Assembly (NCBI RefSeq): GCF_000243395.2
Contig: NZ_CM001484.1
Location: forward strand, 1,599,568-1,663,567
Direction: 5' to 3'
Source: Saccharomonospora glauca K62
GTDB taxonomy: Bacteria > Actinomycetota > Actinomycetes > Mycobacteriales > Pseudonocardiaceae
DNA: 64,000 nucleotides
Part shown: positions 1 through 7,646 of the stretch, piece after piece
Layout of the letters: each line of letters begins with the position of its first letter
Position numbering within the stretch: the first letter of the stretch is position 1
Made by a program: the position numbers and the translations under genes
The notes under the pieces: generated by a model
The model's database searches: none
What the model was told of the DNA's origin: nothing
What the model saw: the letters and a program-made list of their open reading frames with translations, nothing else

Positions 1-2
1 TG

Positions 3-758
3 CTCACCGACGACGGGTCCGGCGCGGTCCTCACCGGCCGGTGGCGGGAAGTCGTCGGCGCGACCACCGCGGACTGGCTCGTGCTGCCGTGCCGCTCGGG
101 GCCTCGACGGGTCTTCGCCCTGGTGCCGACGACGGCGGTACGCCGAGGGCACGGCGTCGCGGGCCTGCTGGACGACCTCGCCGCGCCGGAGGTGGTCTGT
201 GACGGCGTCACCGTCGCCCCGGAACGGATAGTCGACGCGAGTGGTCCGCCGTCGAGGGGATCGCGAATCCTGCCGTTCCCCCTGCACCTCAGACACATCG
301 CCAGCGGGGTGGCACTCGGTATCGCCCGGCGCGCCGTCGGGGAGTTCGTCCGCACGGCACGACACCGCTCCCGAGCGGGGGCGGTGCAACGAATGATCGA
401 GCAACCGGTGCTGCAACGCGAACTCACCCATGCCGTGCAGAGCTTCCGTGCCGCGAGGGAGCTGTTGGACGCCGAGACACGGCGGCTGACCTCCGGGTCC
501 CCGCAGGCCGGTGCGTTGACACGGGGTGGCCGGGTCCGACTGGCGTCGGCCCAGCTGCACGCCCAGCGGTGCGCCCTCGCCGCCGTGCGCCTCGTGTTCA
601 GCAAGGCGGGCGGCAGCGCGCTCTACAGTGGACATCCGTTGGAACGAGCCTGGCGCGAGTCGGAGACCCTGTCGACGCATCCGCTGTTCGGACCCGAGGC
701 CGAACGGGAACTGGCGCGTGCGCAATTCGGTGGATACCCGTCCGGAGCCATGCTGTGA
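3..758 (+). CDS. acyl-CoA dehydrogenase-fold flavoprotein, 3' part only
   Basis: The frame is open from the window edge, so the 5' part of this gene is missing. The visible 251 residues read like the middle and C-terminal domains of the acyl-CoA dehydrogenase superfamily: a G-R-W beta-domain stretch near the edge, a helical H-x-A-S-G-V-A-L-G-I-A-R segment, and a late A-G-G-S-A-L-Y-S-G-H-P-L-E-R-A-W-R-E segment that matches the family's C-terminal flavin/substrate region. Superfamily members include acyl-CoA dehydrogenases, flavin-dependent hydroxylases and deoxysugar N-oxygenases (KijD3 type). The gene reads towards the first precursor peptide gene, about 140 bp downstream, so it may be the edge of the same cluster. 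The family call is good; substrate and reaction are unknown. Confidence 0.7.
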   Translation, partial: LTDDGSGAVLTGRWREVVGATTADWLVLPCRSGPRRVFALVPTTAVRRGHGVAGLLDDLAAPEVVCDGVTVAPERIVDASGPPSRGSRILPFPLHLRHIASGVALGIARRAVGEFVRTARHRSRAGAVQRMIEQPVLQRELTHAVQSFRAARELLDAETRRLTSGSPQAGALTRGGRVRLASAQLHAQRCALAAVRLVFSKAGGSALYSGHPLERAWRESETLSTHPLFGPEAERELARAQFGGYPSGAML

Positions 759-898
759 ACGGAGTATCGCGAACCGAATTCGCTGGCAGATTCGCCGAGA
801 ACCGCCTCGCCGAAATCGTTGATCTGATGGACGTGACTACGGATGCGGACTTCTACCGTGAGGGGCGCAAGCTCATGTCGAGTCATGAGGAGAAGCGA

Positions 899-1150
899 AT
901 GAGCATTGTGGAGAAGTTCGCCAACTCGCATGTGGACGAGACGCTCCGCCCGCTCCAGGTGGGTTCGGTCGCCGGTCCGGTGCTGGCCACCCCGGCCTAC
1001 GCCGGCTACGCGGCGGGTGCGTTCACGCTCGGTCTGATCACGGACCTGATCGAGAACCACCACGCGACCGAGGTCACGCCCACCGGCCCGGTGCCCGAGT
1101 CGGGCTCGGCCGACGAGCTGCTCGGGATGCGGGTCGAGAGCATCAGGTGA
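899..1150 (+). CDS. precursor-like peptide A of an SdpABC-like peptide locus
   Basis: An 83-residue peptide without cysteine. The ATG at 899 is chosen because GAGGAG (887-892) lies 6 nt upstream; longer in-frame starts have no such site. Layout: a charged N-terminus; L-R-P-L near residue 16; a hydrophobic Gly/Ala-rich segment (about 21-51) containing PVLATPA and a GxxxG; then a polar tail ending ELLGMRVESIR. It is clearly homologous to the peptide at 7309-7569: LRPL, PVLxTPA, the hydrophobic segment and ELLxMR all align. A perfect hairpin and an HTTM membrane protein gene follow. I infer that this is the ribosomal precursor processed by the downstream enzymes, possibly a membrane-active bacteriocin. 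No named family is recognised. Confidence 0.7.
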   Translation: MSIVEKFANSHVDETLRPLQVGSVAGPVLATPAYAGYAAGAFTLGLITDLIENHHATEVTPTGPVPESGSADELLGMRVESIR

Positions 1151-1156
1151 GTCACC

Positions 1157-1191
1157 GGGTGTGGTGCCGTGCTCGTTCGGGCACCACACCC
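1157..1191 (+). terminator. attenuator-like hairpin after precursor A
   Basis: Perfect 12-bp inverted repeat (GGGTGTGGTGCC / GGCACCACACCC) with an 11-nt loop, 6 nt after the precursor stop codon. There is no T-tract. Placed between precursor and maturation genes, such a hairpin can act as a partial terminator or as a 3' mRNA stabiliser, giving more precursor transcript than enzyme transcript. That role is inferred. Confidence 0.7.
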
Positions 1192-1234
1192 ACTTTCTCC
1201 GAACTTCGAGTACCAGGCACAAGGGAAGGCGTCC

Positions 1235-2104
1235 GTGGCCCTCATCGACTCTCTCGAGAAGCGATTCGGCTCCTCGATCGACCGTTCCTCACAGGACCGT
1301 GCCTTCGACCAGGTCGAGCGGCTGACCGCGCTGGGCGCGGCGGTGTCCTCGCTGGAGTACCTCGCCTCGTCCCGCGACTTCGACCGCGGTGAACTGCTGA
1401 GCTGGGACACCGCTCGTACCCGTTACCGGTGGATGACGGGCCGTTCGGCGAAGGCGTTGGGCGCGGTGTTCGACAAGCCCGGCATCCAAGCGTTGTTCGG
1501 GCTCCGGGTGCTCGCGGCGGCGACGCTGCTCAACCCTCGTGCCTCCCACGCGAGCAAGACCGCAGCGGCCACCTACCTCGCCACGACGAACTTCGCCGTC
1601 CACGCGCGCAGTCCCTACGGCTCCGACGGCTCGGAGACCGTGCTCACCATCTCGCTCACCAGCATCGCGCTCGGCCGCTGGTTCCGCTCCGACCCCCGTG
1701 CCCGCCACGCCTGCCTGTGGTTCATCGCCGCGCAGTCGTGTCTGTCGTACGGCATCGCCGGGCTCGCCAAACTGGTCTCGCCCGTGTGGCGGGACGGAAC
1801 CGCCGTGCGCGACATCTTCCGCACCCGGATGTTCGGCCACCGGAAGGTGTTCTCGTTCCTGCGTAACCGTCCCAAGCTGGCGCGAGCGGTGGGGATGGGA
1901 ACGATCGTGGGGGAGATGGCCTTCCCCTTGGTCCTCGTAGCCCCCGCTCCCGTGGCTCGTGCGCTGCTGGCCACGGGAGCGGGATTCCACGCCAGCAACG
2001 CGGTGGTGATGGGGCTCAACCGGTTCGTATGGGCGTTCCTCGGCACCTACCCGGCGGTGATGTACTGCTCCCGCGCGCTCGGTCGCAGGGCGAAGGCGAG
2101 CTGA
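1235..2104 (+). CDS. HTTM-domain (SdpB-like) membrane protein A
   Basis: A 289-residue multispanning membrane protein. The GTG at 1235 is chosen for the purine-rich AAGGGAAGG just upstream and because the homologue at 7878 starts at an equivalent place. HTTM is the membrane domain of vitamin-K gamma-carboxylases and is related to SdpB, which is needed to mature the Bacillus SDP toxin. The conserved block FIAAQSCLSY (about residue 163), then G-x-x-K-x-x-S-P-V-W-R-x-G (about 182) and FRTR (about 195), is shared with the protein at 7878-8768. No soluble carboxylase extension is present. It follows the precursor and hairpin and abuts the ABC transporter gene with no gap. Probable role: maturation or membrane handling of the peptide. 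Confidence 0.75.
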   Translation: MALIDSLEKRFGSSIDRSSQDRAFDQVERLTALGAAVSSLEYLASSRDFDRGELLSWDTARTRYRWMTGRSAKALGAVFDKPGIQALFGLRVLAAATLLNPRASHASKTAAATYLATTNFAVHARSPYGSDGSETVLTISLTSIALGRWFRSDPRARHACLWFIAAQSCLSYGIAGLAKLVSPVWRDGTAVRDIFRTRMFGHRKVFSFLRNRPKLARAVGMGTIVGEMAFPLVLVAPAPVARALLATGAGFHASNAVVMGLNRFVWAFLGTYPAVMYCSRALGRRAKAS

Positions 2105-3928
2105 GTGGTGCGCTCGGGCGGTGCCGATCTCGTCGGCCACATCACGAAGCGGCACGTCGGCAAGATCGCCGTGGCCGTGGTGCTCGGGCTGGTGGCGGCC
2201 GCCGCGGGACTCGCGCAGCCCGTGTTCATCGGGAAACTCATCGACACCGTGGCACTCGGCGGGGAACTCGTCTGGCCCATCGTCGTGGTGTTGGCGTTGT
2301 TCGCCGCCGAAGCGGTGTTGACCTCCCTACAGGCGTACGCCATGGGCCGCGTCGGCGAGAGCATCGTCTACCGAGCCAGGACCACCCTCGTCGCTCGCGT
2401 GCTCGGCGCCGACTACCGGGCGTTCTCCCGGCACCGCATCGGCGACCTCACCTCCCGCATCGTCGCCGACACCGCGATGCTGAGGGTGTCGCTGTCGCAG
2501 AGCCTCGCCTCGATCGTCGTCGACGCGACGATGGTGCTCGGCGGGCTCGTGCTGATGTTCCTCATCGACCCGCTGCTGCTCGGCATCACGCTGGGCTGCC
2601 TGGCCGTCGCGAGCGTGGTCTCGCTGCTGCTCGCCCGGAGGTTGAAGACGGTCGCCGCCCGGCAACGCACGATCATGGGTGACTTCAGTGCCGACCTGCA
2701 GCGAGCCATCGGCGCGCTCGCCACGGTCAAGGCCTGCGGGGCCGAGGAGTTCGAGCGGGAACGCATCGGCGCGCTCGCGTCCGCCGCCCGCCGTTCCGGG
2801 ATCAAGGTCAGCGCGCTGAGCGCACTGCTGTCCCCGGCGATGGGTATCGGCCTGCAGATCTCGCTCGCCATCGTGATCGTGACCGGGATGAGCCGCGTCG
2901 CCACCGGAACGCTGTCCGCGGCCTCGCTGACCGCGTTCATCATGTACCTGTTCTACCTCGTGTCACCGCTGGTGACGTTGTTCATGGCGATCGGGCAGCT
3001 CCAACAGGGGCGGGGAGCGGTCGGCCGGATCAACGAGCTCGCCGACATCGAACAGGAGGTGCCCGTGCGGGCACCTCTCCGGGCGATGGAGACCGCGACC
3101 GTGCCGGGAGTCCAGCTCGACGAGGTGCGGTACGAGGGAGTCGACTTCTTCCACGACGACACGCAGGCGCTGCACGGCGTCTCCTTCGTCGCCCCCGGCC
3201 GGGGCCTCACCGCCGTCGTGGGGCCGTCGGGCTCGGGCAAGACGACGCTGCTGCAACTGCTCATGCGCTTCTACGCCGTCGACGCCGGACGGATCACCCT
3301 CGGTGGCCAGGACATCGACACCATCCCGCTGCCCGTGCTGCGCACGCTCGTGGGCTACGTGCAGCAGGAAAGCCCCACGCTGCGGGGCACGATCGCGGAG
3401 AATCTGCGTTACGGGCACGTGAGGGCGAGCGACAGCGAGATCCAGCGGGTCCTGGTGCTCAGCGGACTCGAACCCGTGGTGCGGAGACTTCCCAAGGGAC
3501 TCGACACCGAACTCGGCGAGGGTGGGGCCGGGTTGTCCGGCGGCGAGCGACAACGACTCGCCATCGCCCGCACCCTGCTACGGAAGCCCTCGGTACTGCT
3601 GCTCGACGAAGCGACGTCCAATTTGGACTCCGAATCGGAGCTGCTGCTGCGGCGAAGCATCACTGAGATCGCCAAGGAATGCACGGTGATCAGCGTCGCC
3701 CACCGGCTGTCCACGGTGGTGGACGCCGATCGAATCGTGGTGCTGGACGCGGGCCGGGTACAAGCGGTCGGCACCCACGAGGCGCTGCTGCGGGACAGCC
3801 CCTTGTACCGGCGGCTGACCGCGATCCAGCTCGGAGACCCGTCCGGCCCCGACGTGCCCGCGCAGCCGGGAAACCCCGTCTCCGGTTCACTGTGCGGCTC
3901 ACTTCCCGTGGGACAAGGAGGTTCGTGA
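2105..3928 (+). CDS. ABC transporter, fused membrane and ATPase domains
   Basis: A 607-residue half-transporter of the exporter (MsbA/LmrA) type. Six transmembrane helices occupy about residues 15-310. The C-terminal ATPase has Walker A GPSGSGKTT, a Q-loop (YVQQES), the signature LSGGERQ, Walker B LLLDEAT and the H-loop of SVAHRLS. There is no N-terminal C39 peptidase domain, so it does not itself cleave a leader, and it would act as a homodimer. The GTG directly follows the TGA of the HTTM gene, implying translational coupling. An AAGGAGG near its end serves the next gene. In context it probably exports the peptide product or gives self-protection. Confidence 0.9.
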   Translation: MVRSGGADLVGHITKRHVGKIAVAVVLGLVAAAAGLAQPVFIGKLIDTVALGGELVWPIVVVLALFAAEAVLTSLQAYAMGRVGESIVYRARTTLVARVLGADYRAFSRHRIGDLTSRIVADTAMLRVSLSQSLASIVVDATMVLGGLVLMFLIDPLLLGITLGCLAVASVVSLLLARRLKTVAARQRTIMGDFSADLQRAIGALATVKACGAEEFERERIGALASAARRSGIKVSALSALLSPAMGIGLQISLAIVIVTGMSRVATGTLSAASLTAFIMYLFYLVSPLVTLFMAIGQLQQGRGAVGRINELADIEQEVPVRAPLRAMETATVPGVQLDEVRYEGVDFFHDDTQALHGVSFVAPGRGLTAVVGPSGSGKTTLLQLLMRFYAVDAGRITLGGQDIDTIPLPVLRTLVGYVQQESPTLRGTIAENLRYGHVRASDSEIQRVLVLSGLEPVVRRLPKGLDTELGEGGAGLSGGERQRLAIARTLLRKPSVLLLDEATSNLDSESELLLRRSITEIAKECTVISVAHRLSTVVDADRIVVLDAGRVQAVGTHEALLRDSPLYRRLTAIQLGDPSGPDVPAQPGNPVSGSLCGSLPVGQGGS

Positions 3929-3931
3929 CCC

Positions 3932-4897
3932 ATGTCCACTGCGCTACCGGACGAGGAGTTCGGTACTGTCGTCCGACTCGACGACGGTCGGCGGATGTAC
4001 GCGTCCCTGCGGGGAACCCCGACCGAACAGGCACCCACCGTGGTGTTCGAAAGCGGCCTGGCCTCCCCACCGCAGGTGTGGGAGTGGGTACGGCGAGCCC
4101 TGCCCGCCGACGTCCCCACCCTGGCGTACGCGCGAGCGGGCAGCGGCTGGAGCGATCCGGGACCCCGGCCCCGGACGGTGCCCCGCCTGTCCGGTGACCT
4201 TCACGCCCTGCTGGACGCCGTCGAGGTGACGGGTCCGATCGTGCTGGTGGGCCATTCGTTCGGCGGCCTCGTGGTCCGGCACTTCGCCGGGACGCACCCC
4301 GACCGCGTGGCCGGAGCGGTGTTCGTGGACGCGTTGCATCCCCGGGAATTGCGGCGCTCCGCCAACCAGCGGCGGGGAATGGCGTGGCTGGAACAGTCAC
4401 TCAAGTTGTCGGCCCTACGCGCGAGCCTGGGGCTGGCGCGCAACCGGATCGACGAGCGCTTCGACGCGCTGCCCGGTGAGGCCGGACGGCTGGCCAGGGG
4501 CCAGCTCTGCCGAGCCGCCCTCTGGCGGGCGGCCGTGTCGGAGCTCGTCTGGTGGAAGAAGTCCGACCCCGAGAAGGTCGAGGTGGGTACTTTCCCCGAC
4601 GACGTTCCGCTCGGTGTCGTGATCTCCGGAGAGTCGCTGCGCAACGACGTGGCGCACCGGAAACTGCAGCAGGACCTGCTGGCCTGGTCACGGCGTTCCT
4701 TCGCCGTGCCGGTACGCGAGGCGGGGCACTTCGACCTGGTGCTCGACGCACGCTGGGCGCGAGTCGTGGCGGACGCGGTCGCGGCGGTGCTGACGGCACT
4801 TGCGGAGACCACGGGGGAAGCCGAGCCGGCGAGGGCGTCGGTGACCGGTGACGGGGAAGTGTCCGCTGTTTCGGAAGGAGCCGGCGATGGCAGGTAA
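3932..4897 (+). CDS. alpha/beta hydrolase A of the peptide locus
   Basis: A 321-residue soluble alpha/beta-hydrolase. The nucleophile elbow is GHSFGG (Ser about 109) and a late G-H-F-D-L-V-L-D block carries the likely catalytic His (about 266); I do not assign the catalytic acid. The last 35 or so residues are low-complexity and look non-catalytic. AAGGAGG at 3915-3921 precedes the ATG by 10 nt. The end overlaps the next gene by 11 nt. A homologue occupies the same place in module B (8765-9742): both share a V-V-F-E-S start, GHSxGG and V-D-x-x-H-P. Because the gene was duplicated with the precursor, it is probably part of the pathway (peptidase, esterase or acyl hydrolase), but the substrate is not predictable. 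Confidence 0.85.
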   Translation: MSTALPDEEFGTVVRLDDGRRMYASLRGTPTEQAPTVVFESGLASPPQVWEWVRRALPADVPTLAYARAGSGWSDPGPRPRTVPRLSGDLHALLDAVEVTGPIVLVGHSFGGLVVRHFAGTHPDRVAGAVFVDALHPRELRRSANQRRGMAWLEQSLKLSALRASLGLARNRIDERFDALPGEAGRLARGQLCRAALWRAAVSELVWWKKSDPEKVEVGTFPDDVPLGVVISGESLRNDVAHRKLQQDLLAWSRRSFAVPVREAGHFDLVLDARWARVVADAVAAVLTALAETTGEAEPARASVTGDGEVSAVSEGAGDGR

Positions 4898-5492
4898 GAA
4901 GGCCAGGGCCGCACTGTACGCGTTCTTCGCCACGTGGTTCGGACTCACCGTGGCGGGGCAGAAGCTGTACCGCGACGACAACAAGAAGAGCTTCTGGGAC
5001 AGGCTCTACCTGGTGGTCGCGGACTGGCGGTTCTTCGCGCCCAATCCGGGCATCCACGACCACCACCTCCTCATGCGGGACAAGCTGTCCGACGGAACGC
5101 TGACCGAGTGGACCGAGATCCGCACCGTCGAGGAACGCACCCTGCGCCACGCGGTGTGGCACCCGCACCGCAGGGCCGAGAAGACGGTGTTCGACACGGC
5201 GGCGGAGCTGCTACGGTTCATCGGACAGCACGGGCCGATGAACGGCAACGCCGACCCCACGGTGCAGTTGTCCGTGCCGTACCTGACGCTGTTGGCCCAC
5301 GTCACCACCCGGCGCCATCACCCCGACGCCGTGCAGACGCAGTTCCTGATCGCCGTGTCCGGGGGATACGACGAGGAGGACGAGCCGACGATGGTCTTCC
5401 TCTCGGAGTTCCACGCGCTCTCGCCGAAACACGCGGAGCTCGGCCGGACGAACGCCTCCGCCTCGGTGTCCGACACCGGACGGGTGCCGTGA
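4887..5492 (+). CDS. SdpA/DUF5819-like membrane-anchored protein A
   Basis: A 201-residue protein with one N-terminal membrane segment (about residues 8-26) and a soluble domain that starts W-R-F-F-A-P-N-P (W47). A tryptophan and FFxPxP just after the first helix is typical of SdpA-type and DUF5819 proteins, small partners of SdpB/HTTM proteins. Further conserved parts with the paralogue at 9751-10338 are an R-T-L-R-x-x-x-W-H-P block, V-P-Y-L near residue 130, and Q-F-L-I-A followed by M-x-F-L-S-E-F-H. The start uses GGAAGGAG at 4873-4880. In Bacillus both SdpA and SdpB are required for SDP production, so this is probably the partner of HTTM protein A. Family assignment is by motif only. Confidence 0.65.
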   Translation: MAGKKARAALYAFFATWFGLTVAGQKLYRDDNKKSFWDRLYLVVADWRFFAPNPGIHDHHLLMRDKLSDGTLTEWTEIRTVEERTLRHAVWHPHRRAEKTVFDTAAELLRFIGQHGPMNGNADPTVQLSVPYLTLLAHVTTRRHHPDAVQTQFLIAVSGGYDEEDEPTMVFLSEFHALSPKHAELGRTNASASVSDTGRVP

Positions 5493-6664
5493 CGAAGCCG
5501 CTCGAACCCGATGCCGACGTGGTGGTCGTCGGCGCCGGACCGGCGGGAGCGACGGCGGCCGCCGTGCTGGCGGCGCGCGGCTACCGCGTGCACGTGGTGG
5601 GTGACGCTCCGGGCGAACGGCGTCCCGTGTCGGAGGCCCTGCCCGCGGGAATCCATCCGTTGCTGGAGGAGCTGGGACTGCGTGACCGGCTCACGGAGGT
5701 CGGGGCCGCGCGCTCCGAACACGCCGTCCTGGACTGGGGCAACGGCGCGGAACCGTGGCGCAGTCCCGTCCGGGGACCCGAACCGTACGACCACGGGTAC
5801 CACGTGGACACCGCGGAGTTCGCCGCGCTGCTACGCGAGCGAGCGCGGGAACGGGGAGCGATCGTCGAGTCGGCGCCCGTCCTGGAGCCCCTCGTCGTCG
5901 ACGGTGTCGTCACGGGCGTGGCCGTGCGGGCGTCGAACGGACGGCCACGCCCCATCACGGCACGCTTCACCGTTGACGCGAGCGCGGAACGCGTGGTGGC
6001 GGGACATTTCGGAGCGCTCCGCTCCGATCCCACGTTGCGATTCCTCGTCCGGCGCGACCGGGCCCGGCCGGAGGAGAGCAGCGCGGAGCCGGGGGTCTTC
6101 CACACCGAGTTCAGCCCGGAGACCCGCACGTGGCGGTGGGTCGTCCCCTGCCGGGACCACGTCGAGACCGGTCGGATGTGGCCGACCGACGAGGAACCCG
6201 ACCCGCAGGCCGAGGTGTGGACGCCCCGAACCGCGGAGCGGCTCGCCGGGCCGGGCTGGCTGGCGGTGGGAGACGCGGCCGGTACGGCCGATCCGCTGTT
6301 CCTCTCCCCGGCCGCCGTGTCGGTGTTGGCCGCCCACGCCGCCTCCGACGCGCTCCACGCGGTCCTCGCCGGGATCGCCGATCCGGCGCGGACCGTGTCC
6401 GGATACGAATCCGCCTACGCCGACACTCTCGCCGTCACGCACCGGTTCGCCGTTTTCTGCCTCGACGCCGCCCGGCGCGGATGCTCCGAACTGGAACTGG
6501 CGCGAGGGATCACCGAATTGCTCGGTTCCCGTGAGGTCGGACCGGCGTTGTCCCGAACTCGCGCCGCACTGGAGGGCCGGGGACCGCTGTTCGACTGCGA
6601 ATGCCCGGAGGGGCCGCTCGTCGCGGGAGTGGAAACGCTGCCCTGGGCCGCTCGAAACCATTGA
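5489..6664 (+). CDS. FAD-dependent oxidoreductase, flavin-halogenase-like
   Basis: A 391-residue flavoprotein starting at the GTG that overlaps the preceding stop. The N-terminal FAD fold shows VVGAGPAGA (about residue 12). A W-R-W-V-V-P block at about 215 matches the WxWxIP signature of flavin-dependent halogenases, and G-D-A-A-G-T-A-D-P-L-F (about 261) matches their second FAD-contact motif. The lysine that halogenases place about 70-80 residues in is not visible: that stretch contains D-W-G-N-G and W-R-S-P without a Lys. It may therefore be a non-halogenating oxidase, reductase or hydroxylase of the halogenase/geranylgeranyl-reductase group. It ends module A, and module B has no counterpart. 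Confidence 0.8.
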   Translation: MTKPLEPDADVVVVGAGPAGATAAAVLAARGYRVHVVGDAPGERRPVSEALPAGIHPLLEELGLRDRLTEVGAARSEHAVLDWGNGAEPWRSPVRGPEPYDHGYHVDTAEFAALLRERARERGAIVESAPVLEPLVVDGVVTGVAVRASNGRPRPITARFTVDASAERVVAGHFGALRSDPTLRFLVRRDRARPEESSAEPGVFHTEFSPETRTWRWVVPCRDHVETGRMWPTDEEPDPQAEVWTPRTAERLAGPGWLAVGDAAGTADPLFLSPAAVSVLAAHAASDALHAVLAGIADPARTVSGYESAYADTLAVTHRFAVFCLDAARRGCSELELARGITELLGSREVGPALSRTRAALEGRGPLFDCECPEGPLVAGVETLPWAARNH

Positions 6665-6746
6665 GGTGACGAAGGAGGAGAAATCTCCGCCGTCGCGTCC
6701 GAATCCCGGTCCGGCACATCGCCGGTCGACTACGAAAGGTGCGAAG

Positions 6747-6851
6747 ATGAACAATTGGGACACGAGAACGCGGTCGAGGGCGACGAGGCCGTGTTCGTGG
6801 GGTGGGGCCGACGTCGAACCGTCGTCGCCCGCGAAGGGGTCGCGTGACTGA
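6747..6851 (+). pseudogene. possible decayed third precursor-like reading frame
   Basis: An ATG frame of 34 codons whose start region strongly resembles that of precursor B: AGGTGCGAAGATGAACAA here against AGGTGTGAAGATGAACAA at 7300. After a few inserted bases, CGAGAA-GCGG-x-x-AGG similarity continues out of frame, and CGTGTT-CGT resembles the part encoding LRPL in precursor B. The frame read from this ATG does not continue as a precursor. Two other frames through 6665-6851 are also open. I read this as a degenerate copy; it could instead be an unrelated small gene or chance. Confidence 0.3.
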
Positions 6852-6968
6852 CCCGAGGAATCGATTCGCCCGCACACGTGCTCGCCACGAAATGCGCGTT
6901 TCGCGCGTTCCTGTTCCGGGCGTGTTCTTCGGGAGGAATTCGGTCGTTCGCTCGAACAGGAGAGTCGT

Positions 6969-7151
6969 GTGAGCTCGGACAACGAGACGAAGAAGCGGAA
7001 GTACACCACCGAGTACCTCACGAGTACCGGAGCCCTGCTCGGTTTCGCCGCCGGAATGTTATTTGAACAGGTGCTCGCGGGGATGGTTGTCGGAATGGGT
7101 ATCGGTGGTTTCGCGGGATATCTGATGGAGCGCCGTTCGAAACAAAGCTGA
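6969..7151 (+). CDS. 60-aa Gly-rich hydrophobic peptide between the two modules
   Basis: A 60-residue peptide starting at GTG 6969, with AGGAG 6 nt upstream. A lysine-rich N-terminus (residues 1-15) leads into a roughly 37-residue hydrophobic stretch full of small residues (G-A-L-L-G-F-A-A-G-M, A-G-M-V-V-G-M-G-I-G-G-F-A-G), then a basic tail ERRSK. The GxxxG and AxxxG spacing suggests one or two packed helices. It contains several T- or A-ending codons, unlike the enzymes around it. Candidate roles are an immunity peptide, a holin-like peptide or a further unmodified bacteriocin. It is not homologous to the two precursors. Confidence 0.6.
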   Translation: MSSDNETKKRKYTTEYLTSTGALLGFAAGMLFEQVLAGMVVGMGIGGFAGYLMERRSKQS

Positions 7152-7308
7152 TGTTCGAAGCCTGACCTCCCGATGCGGTGACACGCGACACCTGAAAACA
7201 GTGGAACCGCTGTCAGGAAAATCCTTGACATGGTGGATGTGATCGCGGCGCACGACATTACGCTCGATTTTTGTCGGAATACCACCGACGGATAGTGGAG
7301 GTGTGAAG

Positions 7309-7569
7309 ATGAACAACATCGAGAAGGCGGCTCAGGCCGCTCTTCCGGAGCAGGGCGGCGTGTTGCGTCCGTTGGAGCGCGCCAACGGTGCCGCTCCGGT
7401 TCTGGGCACGCCCGCGCTGGTCACGGCCACGGGGGTGTTCTTCGTGGCGGGCAACATGGTGCTGGACCTGGTGGGGCACGAGAGCGCCGCCAAGCACGAC
7501 GGGGCCGTTCCCACGGGCAAGTCCGGCGCCGAACTGCTGTCCATGCGTGCCAACGGCCTGCGCGGCTGA
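7309..7569 (+). CDS. precursor-like peptide B of an SdpABC-like peptide locus
   Basis: An 86-residue Cys-free peptide. The ATG at 7309 is 7 nt from GGAGG (7297-7301); a GTG two codons earlier overlaps that site and is less likely. It matches precursor A in order: L-R-P-L (residue 19), PVLGTPA (30-36), a hydrophobic helix to about residue 56, a polar stretch, then SGAELLSMRANGLRG. The shared tail suggests a recognition or follower element, the shared hydrophobic part the active core. No N-terminal signal peptide or double-Gly leader is evident. Two hairpins and the HTTM B gene follow. The precursor role is inferred from the duplication and context. Confidence 0.7.
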   Translation: MNNIEKAAQAALPEQGGVLRPLERANGAAPVLGTPALVTATGVFFVAGNMVLDLVGHESAAKHDGAVPTGKSGAELLSMRANGLRG

Positions 7570-7591
7570 CCACCGGCACGTCGAAATCCGC

Positions 7592-7633
7592 ATGACCCCG
7601 GAATCCACCCGGTCCCCGGTGGGTTCCGGTCAT
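7592..7633 (+). terminator. first hairpin after precursor B
   Basis: Inverted repeat ATGACC-CC-GGAATCCACC / GGTGGGTTCCGGTCAT: 16 base pairs with one G-T pair and a 2-nt bulge, and an 8-nt loop. It lies 22 nt after the precursor stop. It parallels the hairpin after precursor A and may protect the 3' end or partly terminate the precursor transcript. Confidence 0.65.
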
Positions 7634-7646
7634 TGTCGTGCACCCC

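Noticed and set aside
7225-7230. TTGACA as -35 box for precursor B
   Set aside because: No -10 hexamer is found at 16-19 bp; the nearest T/A-rich hexamers are more than 20 bp away.
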